In this document: positions 1 through 11,439 of the stretch, piece after piece
Position numbering within the stretch: the first letter of the stretch is position 1
Layout of the letters: each line of letters begins with the position of its first letter
Assembly (NCBI GenBank): GCA_029204225.1
Contig: CM055095.1
Coordinates: 66,489,940 to 66,553,939 of the forward strand
Length of the DNA stretch: 64,000 nucleotides
Direction of reading: 5' to 3'
Origin: Diphasiastrum complanatum
Lineage: Eukaryota; Streptophyta; Lycopodiopsida; Lycopodiales; Lycopodiaceae
Position numbers and translations under genes: made by a program
The notes under the pieces: model-generated
What the model was told of the DNA's origin: nothing
Seen by the model: only the letters and a program-made list of their open reading frames with translations
Database searches by the model: none

Positions 1-778
1 TACTAGGGATTGGCAGACCTAGAAGATTTTGTCTCGTCATGGATAAGAGCATATATGTAGAAGACAAGGGCCATGCCTTCTTGAATGAATCGACAGACAC
101 GTTTGTGTTCCTCACATAATATGACTCACTTGAACAGATCGATAAGTTTCGTGAACTTACTTACGATCATGCCTTTGCCTTGGCATTGGACTAAGCATGA
201 GTCAAATCAATGAAATGCACAAATCATAGGCCATCCATTACCAGCATATTCTGTTGGAGGCACTCATAAAAGTTCTTATAAAATTTAGGAAAAAAATTTC
301 TATGCTCAATGAAGAACCTCTCTATGTCAAACTTCATATCGAAGTAGGAGGCAAAACGTGTTTGTCTATCCCCAACCCCAACATCAACAAGGAAGGAATG
401 TAGTGCTTTGTCATGAAGAGAGCTGGAAGAAGAAGATGCCATCTCGGATGAGATATCGATACCACGCGCCGATGTAAGGTGGAAATTGTTCCACAACACA
501 AGTGGCACATGATGGCGATATGTCAGTCAGGAATGGTATATCGGCATGACGCACCTGGAGGACAGAGGGTAGCGAGGGAAATATCACAGGCACGTGGAGG
601 CAATATTAGACTGAAGTGGAAATAAATAATGTCTGATTGTTTTGACCGTACTATTTTGGAGCATCGTATCGATACACCAGTTATCGCTTATCATCACCAT
701 GCACTATTTCCAGTTCCTGCATTCGGCTATTGCCATCCCACGCATCATAATGATATGGGCATATGTTATGGCTTGTAT
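1..778. other. unassigned stretch with a 94-codon minus-strand ORF
   Basis: No family is recognised here. The minus strand has an open frame at 224-508 (94 aa, with a Ser run near the N-terminus and an aromatic/basic stretch with HRNFF and FYKNFYECL). The minus frame below it (about 1-200) shows CRFIQEGMALVFYIYALIHDE after frameshifts, so this may be one decayed coding region. It lies outside the LTR that begins at 779 and is probably the sequence into which that element inserted. Confidence 0.25.
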
Positions 779-1541
779 TGTTGGATTATTTTCCTAAATA
801 TTGACTAATCATTTTTAATCTTCATCTACTACATTATCCAGCCTTATAGTTTTATGCATGACATTGTTTCTACACAGTCTGCAAAAATACTCGGGTTTCG
901 CTCAATTTCCAGGAAGTACTAACTGGATGGATGCCAGCTCATGATGGCCAACTGGACATTAAGATCTATGACCTAATTGGCTGTCCTACTGGACTTGTCA
1001 CATTTTCGCTTAGTATAAATAGTTGATCATACTTCTATTATTTTGAATCAAGTAGCAACTCTCTCAAGCCTTCAAGCTTGAACACTCTTGAGCATTCTAG
1101 CTCAGTTCTTTAGAGTTCATTGGAGTTTTGCTATTAGTTCTTACTGCTTATTAGCGGAAGTGCAAATTTGGACAAAGATCTTCAGTTACTCAGAGATAGC
1201 TTAGAGTATGCAATTTCTATCCGCAATTGTCTTGTGCTCATCATCATCTTTTATTGCGTTCAATATTATATTAGATTGTATGTATCTCTGTGATAGTTTT
1301 GTAGCTGATAAATCTCATATTGCTTTTGTTTGATAATTCATTGTTTGGCTAGGTAATCACTATAGTACTGACGATTTCAAAGTTAGTTACTATAAGATTG
1401 AACGTGACTTTTGTTATTTTGTTTTGTTCCATATTGATAGGCATAGTCATGCATTAGGAAAGCAAGCTCCATTCCACTATGCTCGATAAGTCGTTCACAA
1501 TCTTCGACTTGTCGTTATTGCATTATCACCTCTTTCCAACA
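779..1541 (+). repeat. 5' LTR of copia element A
   Basis: It begins TGTTGGATTATT and ends CCAACA, directly followed by a tRNA-Met-type primer-binding site. It carries a promoter-like TATAAAT at 1014-1020. The same blocks recur in the same order at 17914-18833: the TGTTGGATTATT start, the ACACAGTCTGCAAAAATA block, the TATAAATAGTTGATCAT block, the TAGTCATGCATTAGGAAA block and the CCAACA end. This copy is about 760 bp. The 3' copy is about 920 bp, mainly because of an extra segment near 18035-18185. Confidence 0.85.
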
Positions 1542-1554
1542 TGGTATCAGAGCG
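1542..1554 (+). other. primer-binding site (tRNA-Met type) of element A
   Basis: TGGTATCAGAGCG abuts the LTR end. TGGTATCAGAGC is the usual plant Ty1/copia initiator-Met-tRNA primer site. A second TATCAGAGCGATC follows at about 1566, apparently a local duplication. Confidence 0.85.
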
Positions 1555-1755
1555 TACTTTCATGATATCAGAGCGATCTGTTATACCAGAGCTCTAATAC
1601 TTGATATCTTTTGCGATATCGAATCGATATCATTTGACACTTTTCACAGTTTCATATTTTTCAATTTGTGGTATCAAATTTCAGTATCAGATAGTTGATT
1701 TGCAATTGTAGCGCAGGACGGTATCTCTCTCTTAACGTCATCGATATATCGACAG

Positions 1756-3652
1756 ACTAAAGTTCCAGATGGATTCTCAGAGTAAAACCGGTCTTATCGC
1801 AGACGCTGAATGGATCCAATTACTACTTGTGAAAATTAAAGATGAAAACGTTGCTAGTCGCCAATGGGTTGTGGGATGTTGTCACAGGTATAGAAGAGAA
1901 GCCTAAAGACGACACAATTGACTCAAAATGGAAGTCGAAGGATGGTAAAGCTTTTGCGCTTATTATTCTCAATATATCAAACACTCAGATTGGCCACATA
2001 GTTGAAGCTCAAACTTCGAAAGAAGTATGGGACATCTCGAGCTCACTATATGATGTGAGGGTCGTAACTTGTAAGTTACATCTACGAAGAAAATTCTTCA
2101 CTCTCAAGATGTCGAATGGTGACTCACTTTAGAATCATGTTAACCAGTTTAAGAATCTCTTACAACAAATGGTCGTTGTCGGATCAATCATAGACGATCT
2201 CTTACAATAGATGGCCATTGTCGAATCAATTATAGATGATCAAGACGCAATCATGACATTGCTTTCAAGCTTGCCCTCTACATATGAGAACTGGGTGATG
2301 AACATATCAACACACTCAAATTTAACTCTTACCAGAATTATCACTATGTTACTGTAGGAAGATAATCGAAGAAGTCAAGACACTTCGTCGACTTCATCAT
2401 CTCAGGCTCTACATGTCAACAAAGGCTCAAAACGATAGAAGCAAAAAAGCTCTAAGCAGTCTGCATCGAATCATAAACCAACTCAAAGTCAAGAACAATT
2501 ATCAAATCCATAGTCGAAGAAGAAGATGTTTTGTAAGTATTGCAAGCGCACTAATCATGAAATCCAAGGTTGCAAGGTTCTCAAAGCGAAGAATGCCAGT
2601 AAGCAACCAGATCAACAGGCGAATGCAGTCACCACACCTCCCGACATTGACATGGACGAAGGAGTATTTATGGTCAAAGACCAAAAAACACTATTGGATA
2701 ATTCTTGATTTCTGAATTCTTGAGCTACTCAACATATGACTAGCCATCGTGAACATTGTCACTCTTATACGCCTTACAGTACAAAGACATACGTTCATCT
2801 TGGCGACGATAGCACTCACACTATCGAAGGTGAAGGCAATGTAAGATTGAAATTCCAGCATGATCAATTCAAACTACTATAAAATGTTTTGTATGCACCT
2901 AAACTCTCTACGAGTCTGTTATCAATAAGTAGGAGCACTGATTTAGGTCATAGGGTGGAGTTTGGGTCTGATCAATGTCAAATTATCGATAGGACAAGTC
3001 AGGCCCTTGCACTCGACGAGAAGCTTGGAAACTTGTATAGATTGGAACATTGTTATTCTAATACTAGTCAAGCCTTGAAAACCTTTGTTCTTGTCAATAA
3101 AGCATTAATATGGCATCACCAATTAGAACACTTGAATCATACATCTGTTTCATACATGTCTAAATGATCCCTAGCACTTGATCTCGACTATCCAGCCGAT
3201 AAAATTGACCTCCATGTCTGCCATAGCTACATCCTTGGAAAGCATACTAGGATTCCCTTTAGATCAAGTCATCGGCATGCAGCAAAAGATTTGTTAGATG
3301 TTGTTCATTCAGATATCATTACCTCCTATTCACCTCCGTCGAATGGTCTTGCTGAGAGAAAGAACAGAATCTTAGTCGAATCGACAAAGTGCATGTTATC
3401 ACATGTGACACTTCTAAAGTCCTTCAGGGCTGAAGTAGTTTCAACTACAGCTTATATTCAGAATAGATGTCTACTAAAGGTGTCTCAGACAAAACACCAT
3501 ACAAAGTTTGGATAGGCTCCAAACCTTCTCTATTGAACTTAAGAGTTTTTGGATGTATCGCTTATGCACAAATTTTGTTGGAAATTAAGTCCACAATCTT
3601 CTCCTTGGTGAATACTATTTTCATTTCAAGATACTTCTTGCACGCTTATTGA
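1756..3652 (+). pseudogene. copia element A gag-protease-integrase remnant
   Basis: A decayed Ty1/copia polyprotein is spread over several frames. Gag starts near 1770 (WDVVTG, LHLRRKFFTLKM, then LLSSLPSTYE). A CX2CX4HX4C zinc knuckle (CKYCKRTNHEIQGC) lies at about 2530-2570. The retropepsin site follows at about 2700-2740, where the expected W-x-L-D-S-G-A reads with W and G as stops and Asp as Asn; the following ATQHMTSHR is intact. A GAG-pre-integrase segment is at 2889-3160 (LGNLYRLEHCY, WHHQLEHLNH). The integrase is deleted internally: it jumps from VVHSDI (3300) to PSNGLAERKNRI (3336), losing the part that holds the second catalytic Asp. Gag also has a 45-bp tandem duplication at about 2157-2245. 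Coding similarity stops near 3650. The product cannot be functional. Confidence 0.85.
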
Positions 3653-4094
3653 TCATTGATCTAGGGTCATATGAAACCTACTTTGGTTCTATGTTTGCTC
3701 ATTTGATACCTGCACGAATCATAGAACTCAGACAGCCGAACTATTCGAAGAACAACTATTTCACTTTCAAATGTTAAGTTCAAATTATTTAAATATCATT
3801 GAAGACTTGGCCATCTTCAACGACTTCCACGAATTGGCATTTTGAACAAGTTCCAACAGTGAGCAGAAATGAACTAAATGTCGCACAGTTCATATTTTTG
3901 TCAACTCTTGAAAAATGTGACAATTTTTCGACAGTAACTTCTCTTCAAGTATTTCAAAGAAATCATATTTTTCGCATTTTTCCAAAATGTGACAAAACAG
4001 TCACTTCAACAAACGAACTGTTTTTCCAGCACTTTTGGCTTTTTCGCTAAAATGCTAAGTGAGAGAAAAATGCGAAGGGTGTCTATTATTAAGG
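3653..4094 (+). other. non-coding stretch after element A integrase
   Basis: No coding similarity was recognised. The stretch is rich in T-runs with words such as TTTTTCGC and AAAATGTGAC, resembling in style the U3 repeats at 51900-52200 and the array at 38301-38575. It may be internal or LTR debris of a copia element. Confidence 0.3.
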
Positions 4095-4204
4095 AACCGC
4101 CAAGGCAAAGTCTGCGGTCTAGCACGAGTCACCGCAAGCTACTGCAAGGAACCGCCATGGCAAAGGTTGTGGTCTAATACGAGTCACTGCAAGCTACCGC
4201 AAAG
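4095..4204 (+). repeat. 55-bp tandem duplication
   Basis: Two adjacent copies begin AACCGCCAAGGCAAAG (4095) and AACCGCCATGGCAAAG (4150). Both continue with GGTCTA, ACGAGTCAC and GCAAGCTAC, and they differ at several positions. They lie immediately before the presumed LTR of element B. Confidence 0.8.
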
Positions 4205-4319
4205 AACTACCAGGCACAGCCATAAACTGCAAGAGTTAACTATGTGGTGTTTTTGCGAAGACCAGACACTGCAAGAAACCGCATTTTAGCGATTGCGGTC
4301 CACATACGGTTGCGATGAG

Positions 4320-5023
4320 CATCATCCTATCAGACTTATATACACATTGTACAGCTATCATTATAACTCAAATACTTACAAAGCACAACAACTTATATAG
4401 TTAGATGACAATCATTTATTGTAATAAAATACATGGATGTAGTGTTTAAATACATCTTCATCACAAACTCTACATGATGCTCTGCCAACAGAGCAAATGA
4501 TATCAAGCATCCAAGTTATGTCTCCATTTCTAGCTGTAACACATTCAGTGTTGTTCAAGATTTTATTGTAATACAGAAGCAACACATTCCATCATCTGTG
4601 TTTAATGTAGATGTATGATGTTGTGATTTGATTACACTCTCACTACTTGTTCATGCTTGTTCACTCACTCTGATCAAATCGTGGAGGTCTACAACTCCTC
4701 AGAATCTCAGATGATGGCTGTCTTTGACGCCATAGGAACTTGCATTATCACACAACACTATCATTTTAAACTCTAAACTAAACTTCGTTCTGAATTTGAT
4801 CTACAGTAATACCACACCTCTTCTAATCTCTTCGGTGGATTGTACTCATTCCTCCGTTTGAGTATGAATTAATTTTTAAGATCCTCTTGGTAAAAATGCT
4901 TGAGCTATAATTATATCTTTGCATTTACATTCTTTTAGACTGCTCTTGCTTCTAGTAGTCCATAATAATGGGAGATTTTTTCCACAACCATTTCTTCTCT
5001 CTTCTCCATTTCTACCTCCTACA
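4320..5023 (+). repeat. probable 5' LTR of copia element B (start uncertain)
   Basis: The right boundary is set by CTACA followed by GAT and a tRNA-Met primer site at 5027. The left boundary is not resolved because no clear TG start or matching 3' copy was found. The region is AT-rich and non-coding. Confidence 0.45.
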
Positions 5024-5026
5024 GAT

Positions 5027-5038
5027 TGGTATCAGAGC
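5027..5038 (+). other. primer-binding site of element B
   Basis: TGGTATCAGAGC, a perfect tRNA-Met-type primer site, lies three bases after the presumed LTR end. Gag coding starts about 45 bp downstream (MSLTGN). Confidence 0.8.
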
Positions 5039-5082
5039 AAGACTAAATAAACCGAGAGATTCCTAATTGTATTGCTATCAAT

Positions 5083-7623
5083 ATGTCTCTTACTGGTAAC
5101 TCTTCATCTTTGTCATCCAATGACGTTAGAACTTCTATACCTGGAAGTTAAAACTCCGGATGATGTTGATAGATAGAGATATTTGGGATGTTGTAGAAGG
5201 TTCTGACCTGAAACCAGAAGATGGTGATCATCAATCAGCGAAGGCATGGAAGATCAAGGATCATAAAGCCTTAGCATCGATCAAGTTCAATCTGGCCCCA
5301 ACTCCCAAATATCTCACGTTACCACGTGCAAATCCTCTAAAAAAGCACTGGATTTATTATCGAATCTATATGAGATTCAAGATGTAACCACTAGGTTACA
5401 CCTTAGAAGAAAGTTCTTCGCACTTAGTATGTCTGATTCTACAGCCATCACTTCTCACATGAACAGCTTTAAATCTTTAATAGATCAGTTGTCAGCTGTA
5501 GAATGTGCTATTCAAGATGATGATGCTATTATGAACTTGCTTTCTTCTTTATCAAAGTCCTATGAACACTTTGTCGTGATGATCTCCACACAACCCGACC
5601 TCACTCTTCAAAAGGTGATTGGTCATCTTCTTCAAGAAGAAATGCGGAGAAAGACCAGCGACATATCCATCAAAGACAAGTCTCTAGCCCTATCCACCAA
5701 GAAAAAAGACTATTCCAAGGGCAAGAATCAAGTGTAGCAACAGCAACAACAGAAGCCTCATACTCAAGATAAGAATAGTGGATCACGCAAGAAGCTCTTT
5801 TGTAGATATTGTAAGAGAGCTAATCGAGACATCAAGGAATGTCGCATCTGCATCTACAACGAGGCAAAGAAGCAACAACAAGAGCAGCCAAACTCTATCA
5901 ATACAATGGAAATCAAGGAGCAAGATTCTGATGGAGACAAACCATCACATCTGTTAATGGCTTACAGTAGTAGCAATGAAGACTACGATAGCTGGTATAT
6001 ATACAGTGGCACTACCGAACACATGACTTCTCGTAGAGAATGGTTTACTGAGGACACAACTTATAGCAAAGATCAATTTATCTACCTCAGGGATTCAAGC
6101 ACCATCTGCATGGAAGGCAAGGGGACAGTCAAGATCGTACTCAAAAATGATCTCTCTATTTGTGTTCCAAATGTTCTTCACGTGCCTTAGCTATCTAAGA
6201 ATCCGTTATCAGTCTCTAAGATAACTGATGAGGGCTACACTGTTACTTTCTCTTCTGAACAATGTAAAATCTTCGATCAAGAAATTTTTAGTCATGTTAT
6301 CAAAATGCAGTCAATCAGGACTCTGATTGCGTTAGCAGTAGTGGAAGACCTCGAGACCCATCAAATGGATGTCAAGACAAACATTTTTCAATGGAAACGT
6401 TGAAGAGGAGCTGTATGTCTTCCAACCAGAAGGATTTGAAGTCAAAGGCCGAGAGCACAAAGTGTGCAAACTGCACAAAGCAATCTACGGTCTGAAACAA
6501 GCCGCAAGGGCTTAGTTCATCTCATTCAATTGGATTTTGCAAATAATTCAGTTGACTGTAATGTTTATTCCAAGCATGTAGGTGTCCATTCAATTCAATA
6601 GCTCCTTACGTAGATGATGCATTTATTTTGTCTAACGACACAGTCTTACTGCACACTACAAAGAGTGATCTGTCAAAGGAATTTGACATGACTGATCTAA
6701 GCATTTTTCATTCTCTGTTAGGAATTCACATTACTAGAAATAGACTTCAAAAGAAGATCTATCTTAGCCAGCAAAATTATCAAGAAAATTTTCTAGAAAA
6801 TTTTCATATGTCTGATTGCAAACCAATAGATACTCCAATGGAACCAAGTATTGTATTTAGTAAACCTTCTTGTGCTAATTTCAAAAGTGAAGTACTTGAC
6901 TTAGCAAAGTACTCTTATCATTCACTCGTAAGATCTTTGGTATATGCCATGCTATGCACTAGACCAAATTTAGCATACATTGTCAGCACGTTGAGTCAAT
7001 TCATGTCTAATCGTAGGATCTCTCATTGGAAAGCATTAAAGAGAGTGATGAGATATATTCGGAGAAGTTTAGATCACGTTTTATGCTATGATGAAAATGC
7101 TATCGACCCTCTCGTCTTGCGAGGCTACTCCGACTCAGATTGGGGAGGAACAATCTCTACCAAAAAATCTACCTCTGGGTTTTGCTTCTATCTAATAGGG
7201 GGGCCGATTTTGTGGAACTCAAAAAAGTAGAAATCAGTGGCGCTTTCTTCGACCGAGGCAGAGTACATCGCAGCATGTCAAGCTTCAAAAGAAGCTATAT
7301 GGATTTGGTCATTATTTCACGACTTACATCACACTCTGTTCAATGCTACTACCATTATGTGCAAAAATTTGAGCTGTATTTCACTGTCGCTAAATCCCAG
7401 ATTTCATGGCAAGTCTAAGCACATCGAAATTCAATTTCATTTCATTCAGATAAAAGTTTTCTTTAGGCAAGTGATTCTTCAATACTGCTCCACAACAGAA
7501 ATTGTTGCAAACATCTTCACCAAAGCCCTATCCATCGTAATGATGCCTGGAGTCGTGAAACTAAGCATGTTCTGCATGGACGGAAGGTGCCGATTGTATG
7601 GCCACCTTTATCTTTTCTTCTAG
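5083..7623 (+). pseudogene. copia element B polyprotein remnant
   Basis: Domains in order: gag (5083-5737; WDVVEG, LHLRRKFFALSM, LLQEEMRRK), zinc knuckle CRYCKRANRDIKEC at about 5800, and retropepsin remnant at 5900-6190 with its active site as YSGTTEHM (Asp replaced by Tyr). The integrase is missing. A reverse transcriptase begins near 6360 (HQMDVKT, LYGLKQA-like), is shifted, and resumes with catalytic YVDD at 6607-6618, then SDCKPIDTPME and SHWKALKRVMRYI. RNase H follows (YSDSDWGG, STKKSTSGF, SSTEAEYIAA, GKSKHIEIQFHFI), ending near 7560 with IVANIFTKAL. Stops include TAG at 5735 and 7228 where Gln is expected and TAG at 6513 where Trp is expected. It is close in sequence to element A gag. 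Confidence 0.85.
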
Positions 7624-7776
7624 GGTGGCAATATGTTGGTTTAGGGCCTCAACGGAGGTAGCATAGGATTTCTGCATTTTGGTATGTTGCTTAGTCGTGG
7701 CCTGTAACTTTTGTGCCAACTTTGATATGCCTCCACTAGAATCTGAGTTCCCTTGGAAATAGCTGGAGGTGCAAAG

Positions 7777-9290
7777 TCAGTGAAGTTGACCTGCACCAGC
7801 TATTCCTTCATAGCGGAACGCGCTTCGATTGCGACTCAAGAGTTGGTGCTGGAGGTTGCTGAGCATTTGTTGCTGTTGTTGGATGTGTGCATTCAAATTC
7901 TGGATTTGTTGTTGTTGTTGGTTGAAATCTGCCTCCAACCTTGCCTTCTCCTTCTGCATATCTACAAGGGCTCCATTGTCAAATTGTCGCATTATGAGCT
8001 GACCTCCTAAGTTACCAAAGAGGTTATACTGGAGCTCATTCACCAACCAAACACTTTTTGGACTACTAGCGGTAATTGCTCCCAAGGTCCAATATCAAGA
8101 AGTGTGCGGGTATGGTTGGGATTAAATGGAAGAAAATCTGGAATTGGGGGAGAGGATGGAGTGTGAGAAAATGCAGGTGGAGGTGATTGAGATATGGGAG
8201 GAGATATAGGTGGAGGTGATTGAGGTGGTGAACATGGAGGTGATTGAGCTTGTGTCGGAGAAATGTGGACTGGATTAGTTGTGACACAGTGGTGGATGTG
8301 GTTTGTGTTGGTAATTGTAATGCAAAATGGTCTACATTGATTGTAGAGGCAAGTAGGTTGGAAGAATGTACATGTGAGGGCTTTCGTGGGGTAGTTGAAT
8401 CGAGCCCATGTTAAGTGTGAATGAAGGGGGTGGATGTGGCAGTAAATGGTGGGGGTAGTGGTGGAAGGAGAGTTGTGTTAGTAGGCAACGATACCAGAAC
8501 AGCTGAAGTTACCTGAGTAGACGAGACCACGCCTAATGAATTAGAGTCAGAAGCACCTGCATCCAAGGAGTTGTCTACTGCTGCTACTACTTGTCTACTG
8601 CTACTGCATCCAAGGAGCTATCTACTGCTACTACTGCTTGTCTTCTTTGCTGGGCCTGTTGAAGTAGGGCCTCTTGTTGCACCAAAACATCCTTTGGGAC
8701 CTGAGAGGATTTCAAGCTCCCGTCAGATTCAACATACTCTGCCCTTATATCACTGGATAAGATATCAGGGGAGATGTCGTCATCTACACTCACGGCCTTA
8801 CCCTTCTACTTCTTCATTGGTGGTGCAGGTGAAACAGTTTCGGTTGACAACTGTGGGCTGGCCCGCTTTCTGGTGCTAGGATATATGTCCTCTAGCTTTT
8901 GGAGGACTGCGGCCGTTCGTTGACCTGTTTGTTGTGTGACCAACATGTGTAGAAGATATCCACATTTGGTTGTGGATTTTTGAGATTTCAGGGCCACACA
9001 TAACTTTTTACGAATCTTCTCTGCCCACTTGTAATTCTAAGTGGGATCGGTCATGGTGAGGGTTAAGGAAAATAGATCGCTTGGTGGAATGCAATCCATT
9101 TTTATAATATGTACCTTGACCATTGACACGAGAATTTCTGTGGTTGCCCGGAGCTTGTGATCCTTGATAAGGTGCGATGGTCTTTCCGTCGTCCAGCAGG
9201 AACTTTGTGAAGTATTTGGAATCATAGCTAGTACCCTTGCCATGAATCATCTCGCCTAGGTTAGAAAATCCAATGCTTTGTAGATGCTAT
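7777..9290 (-). pseudogene. decayed Pro/Gln-rich ORF, probably gypsy-associated
   Basis: One minus-strand coding region can be followed from about 9290 to 7777 with few interruptions. It starts basic (KWAEKIRKKL, VALKSQKSTTK near 9010), passes through RKRASPQLSTET, an acidic stretch (SVDDDISPDILSSDI near 8780) and a Gln/Ala-rich helix (QQEALLQQAQQRRQ). After a gap comes a Pro/Ser tract (SPPPISPPISQSPPP near 8200), and it ends in a Gln-rich predicted coiled coil (EADFNQQQQQIQNLN, near 7910). The in-frame stops between 9290 and 8590 are TAG. No family is recognised. Its strand matches the gypsy integrase remnant upstream at 10720-11152, so it may be the extra 3' ORF or a displaced gag of that element. 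No zinc knuckle was seen. Confidence 0.45.
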
Positions 9291-10719
9291 GGGGAGATGT
9301 TGATTATGGTATAACCGCCATGCTTTGAAGTGATCCGAAAGGAATGGAACTCGTCTGACTAAGTGGAGTAGGCATCGATGGGAAACATGCTAGGAAGAGA
9401 TGAACTAAAAATGAGAATTATAGAAAACTCAATACAAAACTATCTGAACATAATCTTGAACTATGAGGACATCATATCATTAAATGCTAGATGAAAAATG
9501 ATTGAGCCTAGAAACTTCTAGATAGGTTCACATCTATTAAATGCAAGTACAATACTATTACTTAATGTATAGTATATTCAGAAGCACACAAGACATCATT
9601 CTTCATACAAGACTTGTAGAAACAAAATAGAACTAGCATTTATTGATGATAGACAAAAAGTACATGCTCATTAATGAGGCAGCATGCCAGTACAAAATCT
9701 AAGATGAGCAGACTCGCTAGAACCTGTCTTTTATAGGCACTTTTTTCTCTCTAGGTCTACCTACGCTCACCTACCACTCTCACCTACTCTACCTACCTCA
9801 CCTATCGTACCTACTTCGCCTGACCAAGCTCTCACTCTAAGCTCTCACTTTGCTGATCAGTGAAATAAATTAGATCAAAGCCAAGGTTATAAGTGAAAAT
9901 ATCCTTGGCTAAGATTAGCGCTTCAGGATAATTCTTGATGCCGAGCAATAATATATCACCCGAATAAGGTTAGGGGCCTTACGACGATGGAGTGAGAGCA
10001 AGGTGTCTCTGGAGGCCATGATAGCGGTAGTAGAATGAATCTAGATAGTTTTGAAAATTTTAAAATTGCTTGAAAATTTCAACATAAACTCTTGTGCAAA
10101 AATCTAGAATGAACTCGTGGAGAGGATGGGGAGTCCTATATATAGATGTTTTTCGACTAAAAATCGCAAATTCACCCAGTAATCATCCTCAGTGCCTACG
10201 ATTTCTTGAGGGTCGCGAATTTTGAGGCAATGTTCTGAGGTTCGACGAGCTACTGTAAGTGATTTTTTTGTAGAAAAATGAGTGAAATTGTCTGAAAATA
10301 CAAAAATTGGTGTGATCAGAATTTGCGGATGTGATAGAGAAATTGTATAACTAATTTTGAGGCTCAACAAATTATCTACGAATTCTATCAGTAAGGATCT
10401 AATAAGAAAAGTGTTTTTTTCTTTTTTTGGAAGGACTGATACTGTACTGAAATTTGTAGAGGTGATAAATGAATTGTACACAGTGAAAATGTGTCTAGGC
10501 AAATTCTATCTGATCTGATTGTGCATCAAAATTTTAAAAAAAGAATGAATCTTGTGGTTGCATAGAAAAAGACTGATTGTGTACCTGATCTGATGATATC
10601 TTGATGTTCTAGACCAAAAAAATATGCCAGAAATTTGTCAAAATGACAAATAGGCAGTAAGTAGGAAAAATAAACAAAATCTAGGAAATAAAACAAACTA
10701 GTATATATCGAAATAAAAA
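9291..10719. other. non-coding stretch, probable gypsy 3' region
   Basis: No gene was recognised. 9750-9825 is a degenerate array of CTACCT/CACCTAC words. A TATATATA box lies at about 10132-10140. Open frames on the minus strand (10104-10502, 10526-10762) show no family. Position downstream of a minus-strand gypsy integrase suggests 3' LTR debris, but no TG/CA boundaries were found. Confidence 0.3.
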
Positions 10720-11152
10720 TAGAATTCGTTGTACTTTTTGAGTCTCCTTCCATTGACCACAATGTCTAAGGTATCGCCTTGTAGGGTTTGGAGTTGGACA
10801 TAGCCAGAGACAAATATCTTTTGAATGACATAAGGACCTTGGCCGAAACATTTTAGTTTGCCTTTAAATATTTTGGCTTGGTATAAGAGGACCTTGTCTC
10901 CAACCTAGAACTCTTTGAGTTTTAAAGATTGATCATGCCATGCCTTTTGTCGAAGTTTGTGGACTTATTGAGCATGGATACTGATCCGTCGTGTTTCACA
11001 CAGTTGTTCCAGGTGGAACAATCTCTAGCTCTAGATTATATGCTACTCGTAGGGATGGAATATAGAATTCCACAGGCATGACGACTTCCTGGCCATATAT
11101 AGCTGGAAAGGGGTTAAACTTGTGGCTCTTTTTGGGGTAGTGTGACTTAGTT
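10720..11152 (-). pseudogene. Ty3/gypsy integrase C-terminal remnant
   Basis: Reading 11152 down to 10720, the frame gives SHKFNPFPAIYGQEVVMPVE, LRVAYNLELE, then LRQKAWHDQSLKLKEF, a TAG stop at 10905-10907, VGDKVLLYQAKIFKGKLK, GPYVIQKIF and VNGRRLKKYNE. This is the end of a plant Ty3/gypsy integrase: the T/N-PF-x-x-YG motif, then the GDKVLLY and GKLK...GP...VNGxRLK motifs. The catalytic core is absent because copia element C begins at 11153. The TAG replaces a codon in the F-x-VGDKV motif, where Gln is common. Confidence 0.85.
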
Positions 11153-11388
11153 TGTTTCAAACAGGAACACATATCATGCTACACAGTAACATAGACAGAA
11201 AACACTCTCCACAAGCTCACATAGCAACTGTATTTCTCAAAATGAAATTACATTTTACATATAGTTGTTCACTTAGGCAACCCATGCATGACCCAGGTTG
11301 TCGTTGGCGGGACGCATGTCCCGTCGACTTGCCTCGTGGCGAGGCCAACTGATCCTTATCAACTGATAGGACCCACAGTACAGTAACA
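11153..11388 (-). repeat. candidate 3' LTR of copia element C
   Basis: On the minus strand the segment starts TGTTACTGTACTG and ends CTGTTTGAAACA, giving TGTT/AACA ends about 236 bp apart. It sits directly between the C polyprotein end (11440) and the gypsy remnant (11152). No good polypurine tract precedes it and there is no second LTR to compare, so the call rests on termini and position. Confidence 0.5.
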
Positions 11389-11439
11389 CAGTGATTCTAC
11401 TTTAATTCTAACTCTCTCTCTTAAAGTAGAGTCTACTTT

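Noticed and set aside
1542-1580. tRNA gene candidate from TGGTATCAGAGC
   Set aside because: Only the 3'-end complement of tRNA-Met is present; there is no cloverleaf. The same holds for sites at 5027, 55228 and 56781.
5735-7230. In-frame TAG codons as programmed read-through between gag and pol
   Set aside because: Stops are scattered in gag, RT and RNase H of several elements and accompany deletions and frameshifts, so decay explains them better.
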